Position numbers and translations under genes: made by a program. Of a DNA stretch of 64,000 nucleotides, positions 1-7,840 are shown piece by piece. Numbering within the stretch: position 1 is the first letter of the stretch; each line of letters begins with the position of its first letter. The stretch comes from an uncultured Prevotella sp. (lineage in GTDB: Bacteria; Bacteroidota; Bacteroidia; Bacteroidales; Bacteroidaceae), in the NCBI GenBank assembly GCA_900550365.1, contig URRR01000003.1, forward strand, positions 1-64,000. Direction: 5' to 3'. Below the pieces are notes generated by a model, which saw nothing but the letters and a program-made list of their open reading frames with translations, was not told the DNA's origin and searched no databases.

Positions 1-1
1 G

Positions 2-74
2 TGGTGCCACCAGGAATCGAACCGGGGACACAAGGATTTTCAGTCCTTTGCTCTACCAACTGAGCTATGGCACC
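2..74 (-). tRNA. tRNA-Phe (GAA)
   Basis: Read on the minus strand this folds as a complete cloverleaf. The acceptor stem GGTGCCA pairs with TGGCACC, the anticodon stem AAGGA/TCCTT encloses the loop CTGAAAA, giving anticodon GAA, and the T arm contains GGTTCGATTCC. The discriminator is A. It is preceded on the same strand by a TACCTTTG box about 22 nt upstream. Confidence 0.97.
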
Positions 75-95
75 AACTTTTTTGTTTTGTGTGTG

Positions 96-103
96 CAAAG
101 GTA
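96..103 (-). promoter_or_regulatory. Bacteroidetes -7 box (TACCTTTG) for tRNA-Phe
   Basis: The minus strand reads TACCTTTG, an exact match to the Bacteroidetes housekeeping -7 element TAnnTTTG, followed about 20 nt later by the tRNA-Phe 5' end. No clear TTTG -33 element was seen. The remaining bases to 320 hold no gene I can support, only an AT-rich stretch with a weak TAAAGCG/CGCTTTA inverted repeat near 256-294. Confidence 0.6.
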
Positions 104-320
104 GTAAAAATAATTTTCAGACATGCAACAAGTAGAGATAAATATTGCCTTATTTAACTTATTTTTTGAAATAATCATGATGTCAAACATCAGATATGGC
201 GTAATAACACAGCTCTTCTCATTATTTCATACCTTTAACAGTAGCCACAATAAATTAAAGCGCCGTACATCAAAACATGACATACAACGCTTTAAATTAT
301 CATAAATGCCGAGTTGTTTA

Positions 321-1391
321 TTATCCCTTCAGCGGATTCCAGCCTTGAGCCTTTAACTCAAACTCATTGTTGTCACGTGTGATAAGCATTTTTCCAAACT
401 CTTTTTTTGTAATATGCCCTATGAGCTTTACATCCTCAAGCTGTTCTATTTTCTCGTGATCGCCGATATGAACAGTAAACAACAGTTCATAATCCTCGCC
501 GCCGTTCAAGGCGCAAGTAGTGACGTTCATGTTCATTTCTTCGGCCATTACGGCTGTCTGATAATCTATTGGAATATTCTTTTCATATATGCGGCATCCG
601 CATCCGCTTTGCTCACATATATGCATCAGCTCACTGCTCAGCCCGTCACTGATATCCATCATCGCCGTAGGACGAATATTCAAATCATGCAACTGCTTCA
701 ATATATCACCGCGAGCTTCTGGTTTCAACTGCCGTTGCAACAGATATTCTTTACCGGCAAAGTCCGGCTGGAAGTTGGCAAGCGCCTCAAGCGCCTGCTT
801 ATCGTTCTTTTTCCTGGCTTCATCTACTTGCTGATAATACACCGCCTTCTCACGTTCAAGAAGCTGTAAGCCCATATACGCCGCTCCGAGATCACCCGAA
901 ACACATATCAGGTCAGTATCTTTTGCTCCGTTACGGTAAACAATATCTCCCGTTGAACATTCTCCGATGCATGTTATACTTATCGCAAGTCCGGTATAAG
1001 ATGAGGTGGTATCGCCTCCCACGATGTCAACGCCCCACTTCTCACAGGCCATGCGCAGTCCGCTGTAAAACTGCTCCATATCCTCGACCGTGAACCGCTT
1101 GCTTAACGCAATGCTTACAATCATCTGACGCGGAGTACCGTTCATGGCGAATATGTCACTGATATTTACCATTGCAGACTTATATCCAAGGTGTTCAAGG
1201 TCTATATAAGTAAGGTCAAAGTGGACACCCTCCATAAGCATGTCGGTCGTCACAAGTACCTCAGAGTCAGGATAATGAAGTACGGCGCAGTCATCACCCA
1301 CGCCGTATTTAGTTGATATATTCTTCGGTTTCAGGCCATCTGTAAGATGACGTATAAGGCCGAATTCTCCAAGTTTGGCTATATCTGTCAT
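321..1391 (-). CDS. thiL: Thiamine-monophosphate kinase ThiL
   Basis: This cytosolic enzyme phosphorylates thiamine monophosphate to thiamine diphosphate with ATP, the last step of coenzyme synthesis. The 356 residues are normal for the family. Recognisable ThiL/PurM-type motifs are GVGDDCAVL near residue 31, DMLMEGVHFD near 50, SAMVNISDIFAMNG near 73, VGGDTTSS near 123 and MDISDGLSSEL near 245. The ATG at 1391 places the conserved N-terminus LGEFGLI directly after the start. It is the last gene of the leftward run sppA-lpxK-punA-thiL, 35 bp after punA. Confidence 0.95.
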   Translation of the reverse strand: MTDIAKLGEFGLIRHLTDGLKPKNISTKYGVGDDCAVLHYPDSEVLVTTDMLMEGVHFDLTYIDLEHLGYKSAMVNISDIFAMNGTPRQMIVSIALSKRFTVEDMEQFYSGLRMACEKWGVDIVGGDTTSSYTGLAISITCIGECSTGDIVYRNGAKDTDLICVSGDLGAAYMGLQLLEREKAVYYQQVDEARKKNDKQALEALANFQPDFAGKEYLLQRQLKPEARGDILKQLHDLNIRPTAMMDISDGLSSELMHICEQSGCGCRIYEKNIPIDYQTAVMAEEMNMNVTTCALNGGEDYELLFTVHIGDHEKIEQLEDVKLIGHITKKEFGKMLITRDNNEFELKAQGWNPLKG

Positions 1392-1426
1392 TATTATAAT
1401 AATAGAACAAGAATAAAAATTAAATT

Positions 1427-2239
1427 CTAAGCGTTCCTCTTTATCATCTCTCTCATGATTTCGGTCATCTTAGGCTGCGCCTTGTTGGCGGCTATCTGTA
1501 CCTCTTCATGACTTACCTCAACCGGCTGATCTTCCAGTCCAAGATCAGTAATGATACTTATTCCGAACGTCTTAATGCCGCAATGATGTGCCACAATCAC
1601 TTCCGGAACGGTGCTCATTCCTACGGCGTCACCGCCCAGACGGTGATACATCTTATATTCAGCCGGTGTCTCAAACGTCGGTCCCTGCACGCCTACATAC
1701 ACTCCGTGCACAACCCGTATGCCTTTTTCCTTGGCTATTGCGTCAGCCTCAGCAATAAGTTTCTTGTCGTAAGCCTCGTGCATGTCAGGGAAGCGGGGGC
1801 CTGTAGGGAAGTTCTTACCGCGCAGCGGATGCTTCGGGAAGAGGTTGATATGGTCAGTGATAATCATCAGGTCACCTATCTTGAAGTCCGGATTCATGCC
1901 TCCTGAAGCATTGCTTACAAACAAGGTCTTTATCCCCAGTTCGTACATTACGCGTATAGGGAAAGTCACCTGCTTCATGCTGTAACCCTCATAGAAGTGG
2001 AAACGGCCTTCCATAGCCATGATATCCACTCCTCCCAACTTACCGAAAATCAGCTTTCCGGCATGTCCCTCCACCGTAGAAACGGGAAAGTTAGGAATGT
2101 CTGAATATGAGAACTCGTAACTGTCAGTTATTTCTGAAGCTAATTGTCCCAGGCCTGTGCCCAGTATTATTGCCGTTGTCGGACTTGTTGACATCCTTTC
2201 TTTTAGCCAGGATGCTGTTTTTTGAATTTTTTTGTACAT
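1427..2239 (-). CDS. punA: Purine-nucleoside phosphorylase
   Basis: Trimeric-type purine nucleoside phosphorylase, which splits (deoxy)inosine or guanosine with phosphate for purine salvage. The 270 residues carry the phosphate-binding ILGTGLGQLA near residue 25, EGHAGKL near 58, VSNASGG near 108, GPTFETPAEY near 185 and the base-pocket segment DAVGMSTVPEV near 205. The start MYKKIQKTASWL aligns with the usual N-terminus of Bacteroides homologues from memory, so the reading frame really begins inside lpxK: the two coding regions overlap by 116 bp in different frames. Translational coupling to lpxK is likely. Confidence 0.95.
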   Translation of the reverse strand: MYKKIQKTASWLKERMSTSPTTAIILGTGLGQLASEITDSYEFSYSDIPNFPVSTVEGHAGKLIFGKLGGVDIMAMEGRFHFYEGYSMKQVTFPIRVMYELGIKTLFVSNASGGMNPDFKIGDLMIITDHINLFPKHPLRGKNFPTGPRFPDMHEAYDKKLIAEADAIAKEKGIRVVHGVYVGVQGPTFETPAEYKMYHRLGGDAVGMSTVPEVIVAHHCGIKTFGISIITDLGLEDQPVEVSHEEVQIAANKAQPKMTEIMREMIKRNA

Positions 2240-3296
2240 AACCGATGATTTTATTGTTAAACTCTTCCTCCTGCCCGAGCATGAACTTAATCCTGACAGG
2301 CAGTGTATAAATATTTTTCCGCACCTCGTCTGACAGGCCTTTCATGCCGAACAGCCGTGCGTTGTCTTTTTCCGTAGTTATTATTATTTTAGGAGAAGGC
2401 AGACTTTCAAACACCTCGTTAATACGCTCAATATCTTTTTTACTGAACTGATGATGATCAGGAAATGTCAGTGGAGTTATGTTTTCCGAATACGCTTTCA
2501 GGTCATAAGCAAGTTGCTTGGGCGATGCGATTCCCGTGAGAAGCAGTATGTTCTCATTCTCCGATATACTTTCCAAAGGCCGTTCCTCACCGCAGAACAT
2601 AGGATGAAGCCTGTCATAATCAAGCGCCGTAAAATACAGCTGCTGATAAGGATACAGGTTCATCGCCTTTATGATGACCCTGTACTCCATGGGTTTAAGG
2701 TCTTTGGGGCATTTTGTTACGATGACTATATCAGCCCTTGACTTTCCGCTCTGCGGTTCCCTCAGCCGTCCCGCCGGCAACAGCTTGTCATAGATTATCA
2801 GTCTGTGATAATCCACGAGCAGTATATTTATGCCAGGTTTTACGTATCTGTGCTGAAAAGCGTCGTCAAGCAGAATAACGTCAGTATCTCTGCTTTCCAC
2901 GTCATTTGTTATTCTTTCTATGCCATGACATCTGTTTTTATCCACGGCAACGTGAATGTCAGGAAACTTTGTCTTCATCTGGAACGGCTCGTCACCTATC
3001 ATTTTCATCCCGGTGTCCTTGCCGGCCAGCACGTACCCTCTGCTCTTCCGCTTATATCCGCGGCTGAGTACGGCCACTTTCACCTTGTCTTTCAGCAGTC
3101 TTATAAGGTACTCAACGTGCGGCGTCTTGCCCGAACCGCCGACGGTTATATTGCCGACAGAGATTACAGGTATGTCAAAGCTGCGGCTTTTCAATATGCC
3201 CAGCTCAAACATCTGATTACGAATCCTCACGCCAAGCCCGTATATCCAGCTCAGCGGGAGCAGCCACTCGTTGATTTTTATGAAGTCTCCCTCCAT
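2124..3296 (-). CDS. lpxK: Tetraacyldisaccharide 4'-kinase LpxK
   Basis: Inner-membrane lipid A enzyme that phosphorylates the 4' position of the tetraacyldisaccharide intermediate to give lipid IVA. The P-loop GNITVGGSGKTPHVEYLI lies near residue 49 and is preceded by the membrane-proximal N-terminal helix typical of LpxK. Further conserved pieces are LSRGYKR, GDEPFQM, DDAFQHR near 145 and TTEKDNARL near 315. At 390 residues it is slightly longer than average; the extra basic, Asn-rich C-terminus (after about residue 352) is the part that overlaps punA in another frame. Start ATG at 3296 is 20 bp after sppA. Confidence 0.95.
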   Translation of the reverse strand: MEGDFIKINEWLLPLSWIYGLGVRIRNQMFELGILKSRSFDIPVISVGNITVGGSGKTPHVEYLIRLLKDKVKVAVLSRGYKRKSRGYVLAGKDTGMKMIGDEPFQMKTKFPDIHVAVDKNRCHGIERITNDVESRDTDVILLDDAFQHRYVKPGINILLVDYHRLIIYDKLLPAGRLREPQSGKSRADIVIVTKCPKDLKPMEYRVIIKAMNLYPYQQLYFTALDYDRLHPMFCGEERPLESISENENILLLTGIASPKQLAYDLKAYSENITPLTFPDHHQFSKKDIERINEVFESLPSPKIIITTEKDNARLFGMKGLSDEVRKNIYTLPVRIKFMLGQEEEFNNKIIGYVQKNSKNSILAKRKDVNKSDNGNNTGHRPGTISFRNN

Positions 3297-3316
3297 TTAT
3301 ATATTATGGTGAACTT

Positions 3317-5089
3317 TTATTTTATGTTGACAATAAACGGCACGCGTGCCTGTATGGCCGACTGGCTGCTGATGTTTTTCAGCATCATGAACGGCTCATA
3401 ATATTCGCCCATGGCCTGCCTCATCTGTGCATTTACATAACTGCCGCCCGATGTCGACTTCATCAGTTGGTCAATCCAGTCAATCTTTCCGGGATACGCT
3501 GACGTGTGATATTCCTTCAGTTTCGCAAGCTGCGCGGCCTTGGCTACGGCCTTGTCAAGCCCTCCGAGCTCGTCAACAAGCTTTATCTTCAGAGCGTCCT
3601 GTCCCAGCCACACACGTCCCTGGGCTATTTTCTCCACGGCAGCCACGCTCATCTTGCGTCCCTGAGCCACGCGTGAGCGGAACAGATTATATCCGCGGTC
3701 AATGTATTTGTTGAGGTAGCTCATCTCTTCCTCGTTAAACGGACGTGCCGGAGTACCGAAAGCACTGTGTCTGTTGGTATTTACCTCGTCAAACTTCACG
3801 CCGAGCTTCTCTGTCAGCAGACCGCTGAAGTCGGGGAACATGCCGAAAATTCCTATGCTGCCCGTAAGCGTCGTAGGCTCGGCTACAATCCAGTTGGCCC
3901 CGCTGCTGATATAGTATCCGCCTGAAGCGGCCATGCCTCCCATCGAGATTACCACCGGTTTCTTCTTTTTCAGCATCTCAACATAATGCCATATCTGCTC
4001 CGACGCATAGGCGCTTCCGCCGCCCGAATTGATGCGTATCACCACGGCCTTCACGTCGTCATCCTCCATAAGGCTCTTCAGATCCTCACACATTGTCTTG
4101 CCGACGATGTTGTGTTCTTCCGAGAACATGTCTCCGGTGCTTGAGTCAACTATATTTCCGTAAGCATAATATACGGCTATCTCCTCGCCTTTGCGTTCCT
4201 TACTCTTCACCACCTTCATGTCAGCAAGGCTTACGGTGTTTATATCTTCGTCAGCCTTCTGGTTCAGCAGCTTGTTAATCTCCGCCTTTATGCCGTCAGT
4301 GTAAACCAGCTTGTCGGCCAGTTTATACTTAATATAATCCTTCGGGTCACTGAAAGTAATCAGGTTATCTGCATAGGCATTCAGCGTATTTACGCTCAGT
4401 TTGCGGCTTTCAGCCACACCTTTACAGACGTTGCTCCATATGCCGTTGACGTATGCCGACACCTGCTCACGGTTAGCGTCACTCATCCTGTCGGCCGTGA
4501 ACATCTCCGGAGCACTCTTGTACGCCCCCACTTTGGCCAGCTGCATCTTCACTCCGAACTTTGCCATAAGGTCTTTCAGGAATATCGGCTGTGACGATAT
4601 TCCGTGCCAGTCAATCTGTCCGCTCGGGTTAAGCAGCACCTTGTCGGCCACCGACGCCACGTAATAATTGCCCTGGGTGTACACGTCGCCGTAAGCGATT
4701 ATCCACTTTCCGCTTTTCTTAAAGTCAATCAGAGCGTTACGTATGGCGGCGAGCGAAGCGTAAGAGTCTGCCGCCATCATGCCGGCCTCAATATATATAC
4801 CCTTTATCTTGTCATTGTTCTTGGCCTTGTCAATAGCGCTAAGCACATCGTCAAGCCCTATCATGCCGGTCTCGCTGCCGCTGAACTGGCTCATGAACGT
4901 GTCCTCTGAGCGCTCGTTGAGCATGCCTGACAGCTTCATCACCATTACCGTGTTATCACTTACGTCCTTGGCCGAGCTTTCTGAAGCTATCATGCCAACT
5001 ACGCACATCACTCCTATCACGCCCGTGATAAGCGTGAAAACAATCAGGCCAACAACCGTGGCCGCCGTGTACTTGAAAAAGTCTTTCAT
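3317..5089 (-). CDS. sppA: Signal peptide peptidase SppA, 67K type
   Basis: Membrane-anchored serine protease that degrades cleaved signal peptides. One N-terminal membrane helix (about residues 8-35) is followed by two ClpP-like crotonase-fold halves, the long 67K architecture (590 residues). The catalytic Lys is expected in LAKVGAYKSAPEMF (near residue 196) in the first half, and the nucleophilic Ser in GGMAASGGYYISS (near 390) in the second, with GSIGIFG following. It is first in the sppA-lpxK-punA-thiL unit. Its ATG at 5089 lies 24-31 nt after the nearest TATCTTTG promoter box in the duplicated 87-bp module. Confidence 0.95.
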   Translation of the reverse strand: MKDFFKYTAATVVGLIVFTLITGVIGVMCVVGMIASESSAKDVSDNTVMVMKLSGMLNERSEDTFMSQFSGSETGMIGLDDVLSAIDKAKNNDKIKGIYIEAGMMAADSYASLAAIRNALIDFKKSGKWIIAYGDVYTQGNYYVASVADKVLLNPSGQIDWHGISSQPIFLKDLMAKFGVKMQLAKVGAYKSAPEMFTADRMSDANREQVSAYVNGIWSNVCKGVAESRKLSVNTLNAYADNLITFSDPKDYIKYKLADKLVYTDGIKAEINKLLNQKADEDINTVSLADMKVVKSKERKGEEIAVYYAYGNIVDSSTGDMFSEEHNIVGKTMCEDLKSLMEDDDVKAVVIRINSGGGSAYASEQIWHYVEMLKKKKPVVISMGGMAASGGYYISSGANWIVAEPTTLTGSIGIFGMFPDFSGLLTEKLGVKFDEVNTNRHSAFGTPARPFNEEEMSYLNKYIDRGYNLFRSRVAQGRKMSVAAVEKIAQGRVWLGQDALKIKLVDELGGLDKAVAKAAQLAKLKEYHTSAYPGKIDWIDQLMKSTSGGSYVNAQMRQAMGEYYEPFMMLKNISSQSAIQARVPFIVNIK

Positions 5090-5117
5090 ATGTTAACGAT
5101 ACTTTTTGTTTCGTGTC

Positions 5118-5300
5118 AACAAAGATAATGAAAGGCGAGCACAGAACCAAAGGAAAACGGAGTTTTCATTGAGGTTATGTCGAGCCGCATCTTATCTTCG
5201 TGAGAACAAAGATAATGAAAGGCGAGCACAGAACCAAAAGAAAACGGAGTTTTCATTGAGGTTATGTCGAGCCGCATCTTATCTTCGTGAGAACAAAGAT
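5118..5300. repeat. 87-bp tandem duplication carrying leftward promoters
   Basis: Two nearly identical 87-bp copies (5118-5204 and 5205-5291, one base different at the G/A near 5152) plus nine bases of a third. Each copy holds, on the minus strand, a TTTG -33 element, 20 bp, and a TATCTTTG -7 box (5120-5127 and 5207-5214); a third -7 box at 5294-5301 has no good -33 partner. Because 87 is divisible by 3, both strands stay open through the repeat, but the resulting 60-70 residue frames are repeats of each other and look non-coding. The module sits directly upstream of sppA. Confidence 0.9.
5120..5149 (-). promoter_or_regulatory. sppA operon proximal promoter (-33 TTTG, -7 TATCTTTG)
   Basis: On the minus strand TTTG is separated by 20 bp from TATCTTTG at 5127-5120, matching the Bacteroidetes primary sigma factor consensus. 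A start of transcription near 5113 would give a leader of about 24 nt before the sppA ATG. The same arrangement is repeated 87 bp upstream. Confidence 0.75.
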
Positions 5301-5363
5301 ACATATTTTATTTCATAAAGTCTGAAAAAACGGCCAAAGTTTTAATATATCATCGAATATTGC

Positions 5364-5371
5364 TATCTTAG
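5364..5371 (+). promoter_or_regulatory. -7 box (TATCTTAG) for the SDR gene
   Basis: One mismatch to TAnnTTTG, placed 5 nt before the ATG at 5377. No other candidate lies between the 87-bp module and the gene. The short spacing implies little or no 5' untranslated leader. Confidence 0.4.
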
Positions 5372-5376
5372 CACTC

Positions 5377-6114
5377 ATGAAACGTGCAATAATAATAGGT
5401 GCTTCCTCAGGCATCGGGCGCGAAGTGTGCAACATTCTGCTTGCTGACGGCTGGCGTGTAGGCATTGCGGCGCGTAGAGAACATCTGCTGGAAGAAATCA
5501 GGGCGGCATATCCCGACCGGGTTATAACCGCACGCATTGACGTTACCGACAGCGCGGCGCCCGACAGACTGCTCGCTCTGGCCGAAACATTGGGCGGAGT
5601 CGACCTGTTTATTTATTCATCGGGCATCGGCCGGCAGAACCAGGCACTCGAAACATCCGTCGAACTGGCCACGGCTGCGGTTAATGTTACGGGCTTCACG
5701 GCCATGGTTGACACCATGTTCAACTACATGGCGGCACGTTCGGGCGGACATATTGCCGTAATATCATCAATAGCAGGCACCAAAGGGCTTGGCGCGGCAC
5801 CGGCTTACAGCGCCACAAAGGCTTTCCAGAACACTTATATTCAGGCTCTTGAGCAACTGTCACACATGCGCCGGCTGAACATCAGCTTTACCGACATACG
5901 CCCCGGCTTCGTCGACACTGACCTTCTTTCTGGCAGCGGACGCTATCCCATGCTTATGGACAAGCGGAGCGTGGCGCGCACTATTGTCAGAGCCGTTTAT
6001 GCCCGCAGGCATACATATGTCATCGACTGGCGTTACAGGGTGCTCGTAGCCTTGTGGCGGATGATACCCGGCTGGGCTTGGAGAAGGATGAATATCAGGA
6101 ACAAACAGCAATGA
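5377..6114 (+). CDS. Short-chain dehydrogenase/reductase (SDR family)
   Basis: NAD(P)-dependent oxidoreductase with a classical SDR fold; substrate unknown. The cofactor motif IIGASSGIGREV lies at residues 5-16 and is followed by AARR, which favours NADPH. The catalytic set is visible: SSGIG near 84, Ser in AVISSIAG near 132, and YSATKAF (Tyr and Lys) near 149. The C-terminus has RYRVLVALWRMIPGWAW, a hydrophobic tail that may touch the membrane. It stands alone: divergent from sppA, and closed by a strong terminator. A TATCTTAG box ends only 5 nt before the ATG, so the transcript may be leaderless. Confidence 0.9.
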   Translation: MKRAIIIGASSGIGREVCNILLADGWRVGIAARREHLLEEIRAAYPDRVITARIDVTDSAAPDRLLALAETLGGVDLFIYSSGIGRQNQALETSVELATAAVNVTGFTAMVDTMFNYMAARSGGHIAVISSIAGTKGLGAAPAYSATKAFQNTYIQALEQLSHMRRLNISFTDIRPGFVDTDLLSGSGRYPMLMDKRSVARTIVRAVYARRHTYVIDWRYRVLVALWRMIPGWAWRRMNIRNKQQ

Positions 6115-6122
6115 CAGGGAAT

Positions 6123-6202
6123 AAACAGAAAGGCTGAAAGCAAGGAAAATCATCACATGTTACTGTATAAGAAACATTTCCTTGCTTTCAGCCTTTCTGT
6201 TT
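6123..6202. terminator. Bidirectional terminator, 26-bp perfect stem
   Basis: Positions 6123-6148 and 6177-6202 are perfect reverse complements (26 bp) around a 28-nt loop. The right arm runs into TTTTTTATTG on the plus strand, and the left side gives a T-rich tail on the minus strand. It separates the convergent SDR gene and the threonine/serine exporter. Confidence 0.85.
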
Positions 6203-6210
6203 TTTATTGA

Positions 6211-7509
6211 TTATTTTCTCGTAACCGAGAACGACTGCCGGTGGAAAATGAATATCGGAATGATGCAGCCTACCACCATGCCGAACATTACGAGCACCGT
6301 AAGTGAGGCGTTGGAAAAGAATCTTGAGACATATTCCATTGTAAAATCGTCAGGCAGGCGCACTATATTAATAAGGTCACGAATGGCCTTGTAGGCAAAC
6401 ATGCCGGGCACCATAGGCAGCAGCGACGGAAAGGCGAAGCACTCAGCAGGGCAGTGTATGCGCATAGCGAACGGCACAGATAGCAGGCCTATGACAAAGC
6501 CGGCCACCGTAGAGGCTGTAACCTGGTCGAGCATAAGTCCCGGATTGTGCATCAGGAAGTAGCGCACGCCGTGCCCCACACAGGCCAGCAGGGCACAGAT
6601 AAGCAAAGCCTTGCGCGGCGGATTGCTGATAATGGCGAAGCCGACACCGGCCACTGCGGCAAAAAGTCCGTCGGCGATGGCGGCACGCACCACGTCAGGA
6701 CGCACCACCTTTGTGAACGTCGTAGGGTCGATGTCAAACAGAATAACCGTGGCCGAGAGGCCAATGGCTATACAGATAATCAGCAGGCAGGCATTGGTAA
6801 GGCGTGCTATGCCGTCAAGCACGTGGTGGTCAACGATGTCCATTACGCCGTTGATAAGCGGAACGCCGGGCACAAGGTAAAGCATTGACGTACCGAGCGA
6901 TATGTCTTCAGTGCCGCCGTGGAAGAAAAGGAAGTCGCTGACGCCTATCATCGTTGACACGAAGGCGCAGATAACGAACACCGCCAACTGATTAAGCCCT
7001 TTCTTTGTAAGCGTCTGCCGGATAAAGAATCCCACAAACGTGGCCACCCATACTATCGCCATTGACGTAAGGTTGCCGTCAAACAGGCGGCAGAAACATG
7101 CGTTGGCGAACGACACAAGGACAAGCACCGTCCAGCGGCTCTCGCGCTTTGCGGTGACTATCGCCCTGAAGCGGCGCCACAGCTCGTGCAGCGACAGCTT
7201 GCCGTCAAACGCCTGCCACGACAGCTCTGACAGCTTCATGTTGATCTTGAAGTTAAGCGGTATGGCCGGAGTCTTCTTTATATAAGTGTAAGTGTGGTTG
7301 TTCTCGCTGTCGAGCAGAGTGATGCTCAGCGTTTTAGGGAAAATAAGCAGATTGACCTTATAGCCCATTGAGCGCGCTATGCGTACCGTGTTAAGCTGTA
7401 TTCTTGATGTCTGTGCGCCGACGGCCATAAGCGTTGAAGCGTATTCGGCAAGAAACTTGGCAGAGTCTTTCAGCGACTCATGAATATTACCTTCACTGTC
7501 CTGTTGCAT
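6211..7509 (-). CDS. Threonine/serine exporter family protein (ThrE, fused YjjP-YjjB type)
   Basis: Predicted inner-membrane efflux carrier for small hydroxy amino acids. The first 120 or so residues form the soluble ThrE start (LAEYASTLMAVGAQTSRI and a segment on Ile/Ser-rich strands), followed by about ten hydrophobic segments. Residues to roughly 270 match the YjjP-like half (PLINGVMDIVDHHVLDG near 222) and the rest the YjjB-like half (LLPMVPGMFAYKAI near 370), so the two halves that are separate proteins in Escherichia coli are fused, as in Corynebacterium ThrE. Monocistronic: promoter upstream, terminator downstream. Confidence 0.85.
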   Translation of the reverse strand: MQQDSEGNIHESLKDSAKFLAEYASTLMAVGAQTSRIQLNTVRIARSMGYKVNLLIFPKTLSITLLDSENNHTYTYIKKTPAIPLNFKINMKLSELSWQAFDGKLSLHELWRRFRAIVTAKRESRWTVLVLVSFANACFCRLFDGNLTSMAIVWVATFVGFFIRQTLTKKGLNQLAVFVICAFVSTMIGVSDFLFFHGGTEDISLGTSMLYLVPGVPLINGVMDIVDHHVLDGIARLTNACLLIICIAIGLSATVILFDIDPTTFTKVVRPDVVRAAIADGLFAAVAGVGFAIISNPPRKALLICALLACVGHGVRYFLMHNPGLMLDQVTASTVAGFVIGLLSVPFAMRIHCPAECFAFPSLLPMVPGMFAYKAIRDLINIVRLPDDFTMEYVSRFFSNASLTVLVMFGMVVGCIIPIFIFHRQSFSVTRK

Positions 7510-7553
7510 TGTCTTTTATCCTGAAACGTTTATATACCTTAATAAAACGAGTG

Positions 7554-7583
7554 CAAAATTATATCTTTTTATTAACATACAAA
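7554..7583 (-). promoter_or_regulatory. Promoter of the threonine/serine exporter gene
   Basis: Minus strand TTTG at 7583-7580, 18 bp, then TAATTTTG at 7561-7554. The spacing and both boxes fit the Bacteroidetes consensus. The leader also contains the small palindrome AAACGTTT at about 7524, of unknown meaning. Confidence 0.65.
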
Positions 7584-7726
7584 AACATTTCGCCATGTAT
7601 TTAGCAACTTTCAGCATATCTGACCGGCTTATATCTCACCGGCATTGAGGCCATGCCTGGTTATGTTTCAGCCGCGCCTACGGCCTGAGACGTCAGCGGC
7701 CTGGTAAGCGGCTGATATTCAGCTAC

Positions 7727-7814
7727 TTTGCAAAAGGCCGTATATTGCGGTGCAATATACGGCCTTTTACGTTGCGTTTAACGGCCTTTCGCAACGCGAA
7801 AGGTCATCTCCTGC
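7727..7814. repeat. 22-bp repeat array A (4 units, 88 bp)
   Basis: Four consecutive 22-bp units between the exporter gene and mutS2. The first two units form a perfect 17-bp inverted repeat (7732-7748 with 7752-7768) around a 3-nt loop; the last two form an 8-bp one (7785-7792 with 7796-7803). The cores are AAAAGGCCGT and ACGGCCTTTT. This is one of six such arrays in the window. The rest of the 331-bp gap (7510-7726) holds only the exporter promoter. Confidence 0.85.
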
Positions 7815-7840
7815 AAGGCTTCAGTCTCATGCTTGCCCGG

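Noticed and set aside
123..305. 60-codon frame between tRNA-Phe and thiL
   Set aside because: AT-rich with no ribosome site, no promoter box in phase and no recognisable domain.
5106..5318. Open frames on both strands across the 87-bp repeat
   Set aside because: The repeat length is a multiple of 3, so openness is automatic. The region contains promoters, and the peptides are repeats of each other with no family features.
7727..7814. The 22-bp arrays as CRISPR arrays
   Set aside because: There are no conserved repeats separated by unique spacers of 25-40 bp; the units are contiguous and only 22 bp, and there are no cas genes.
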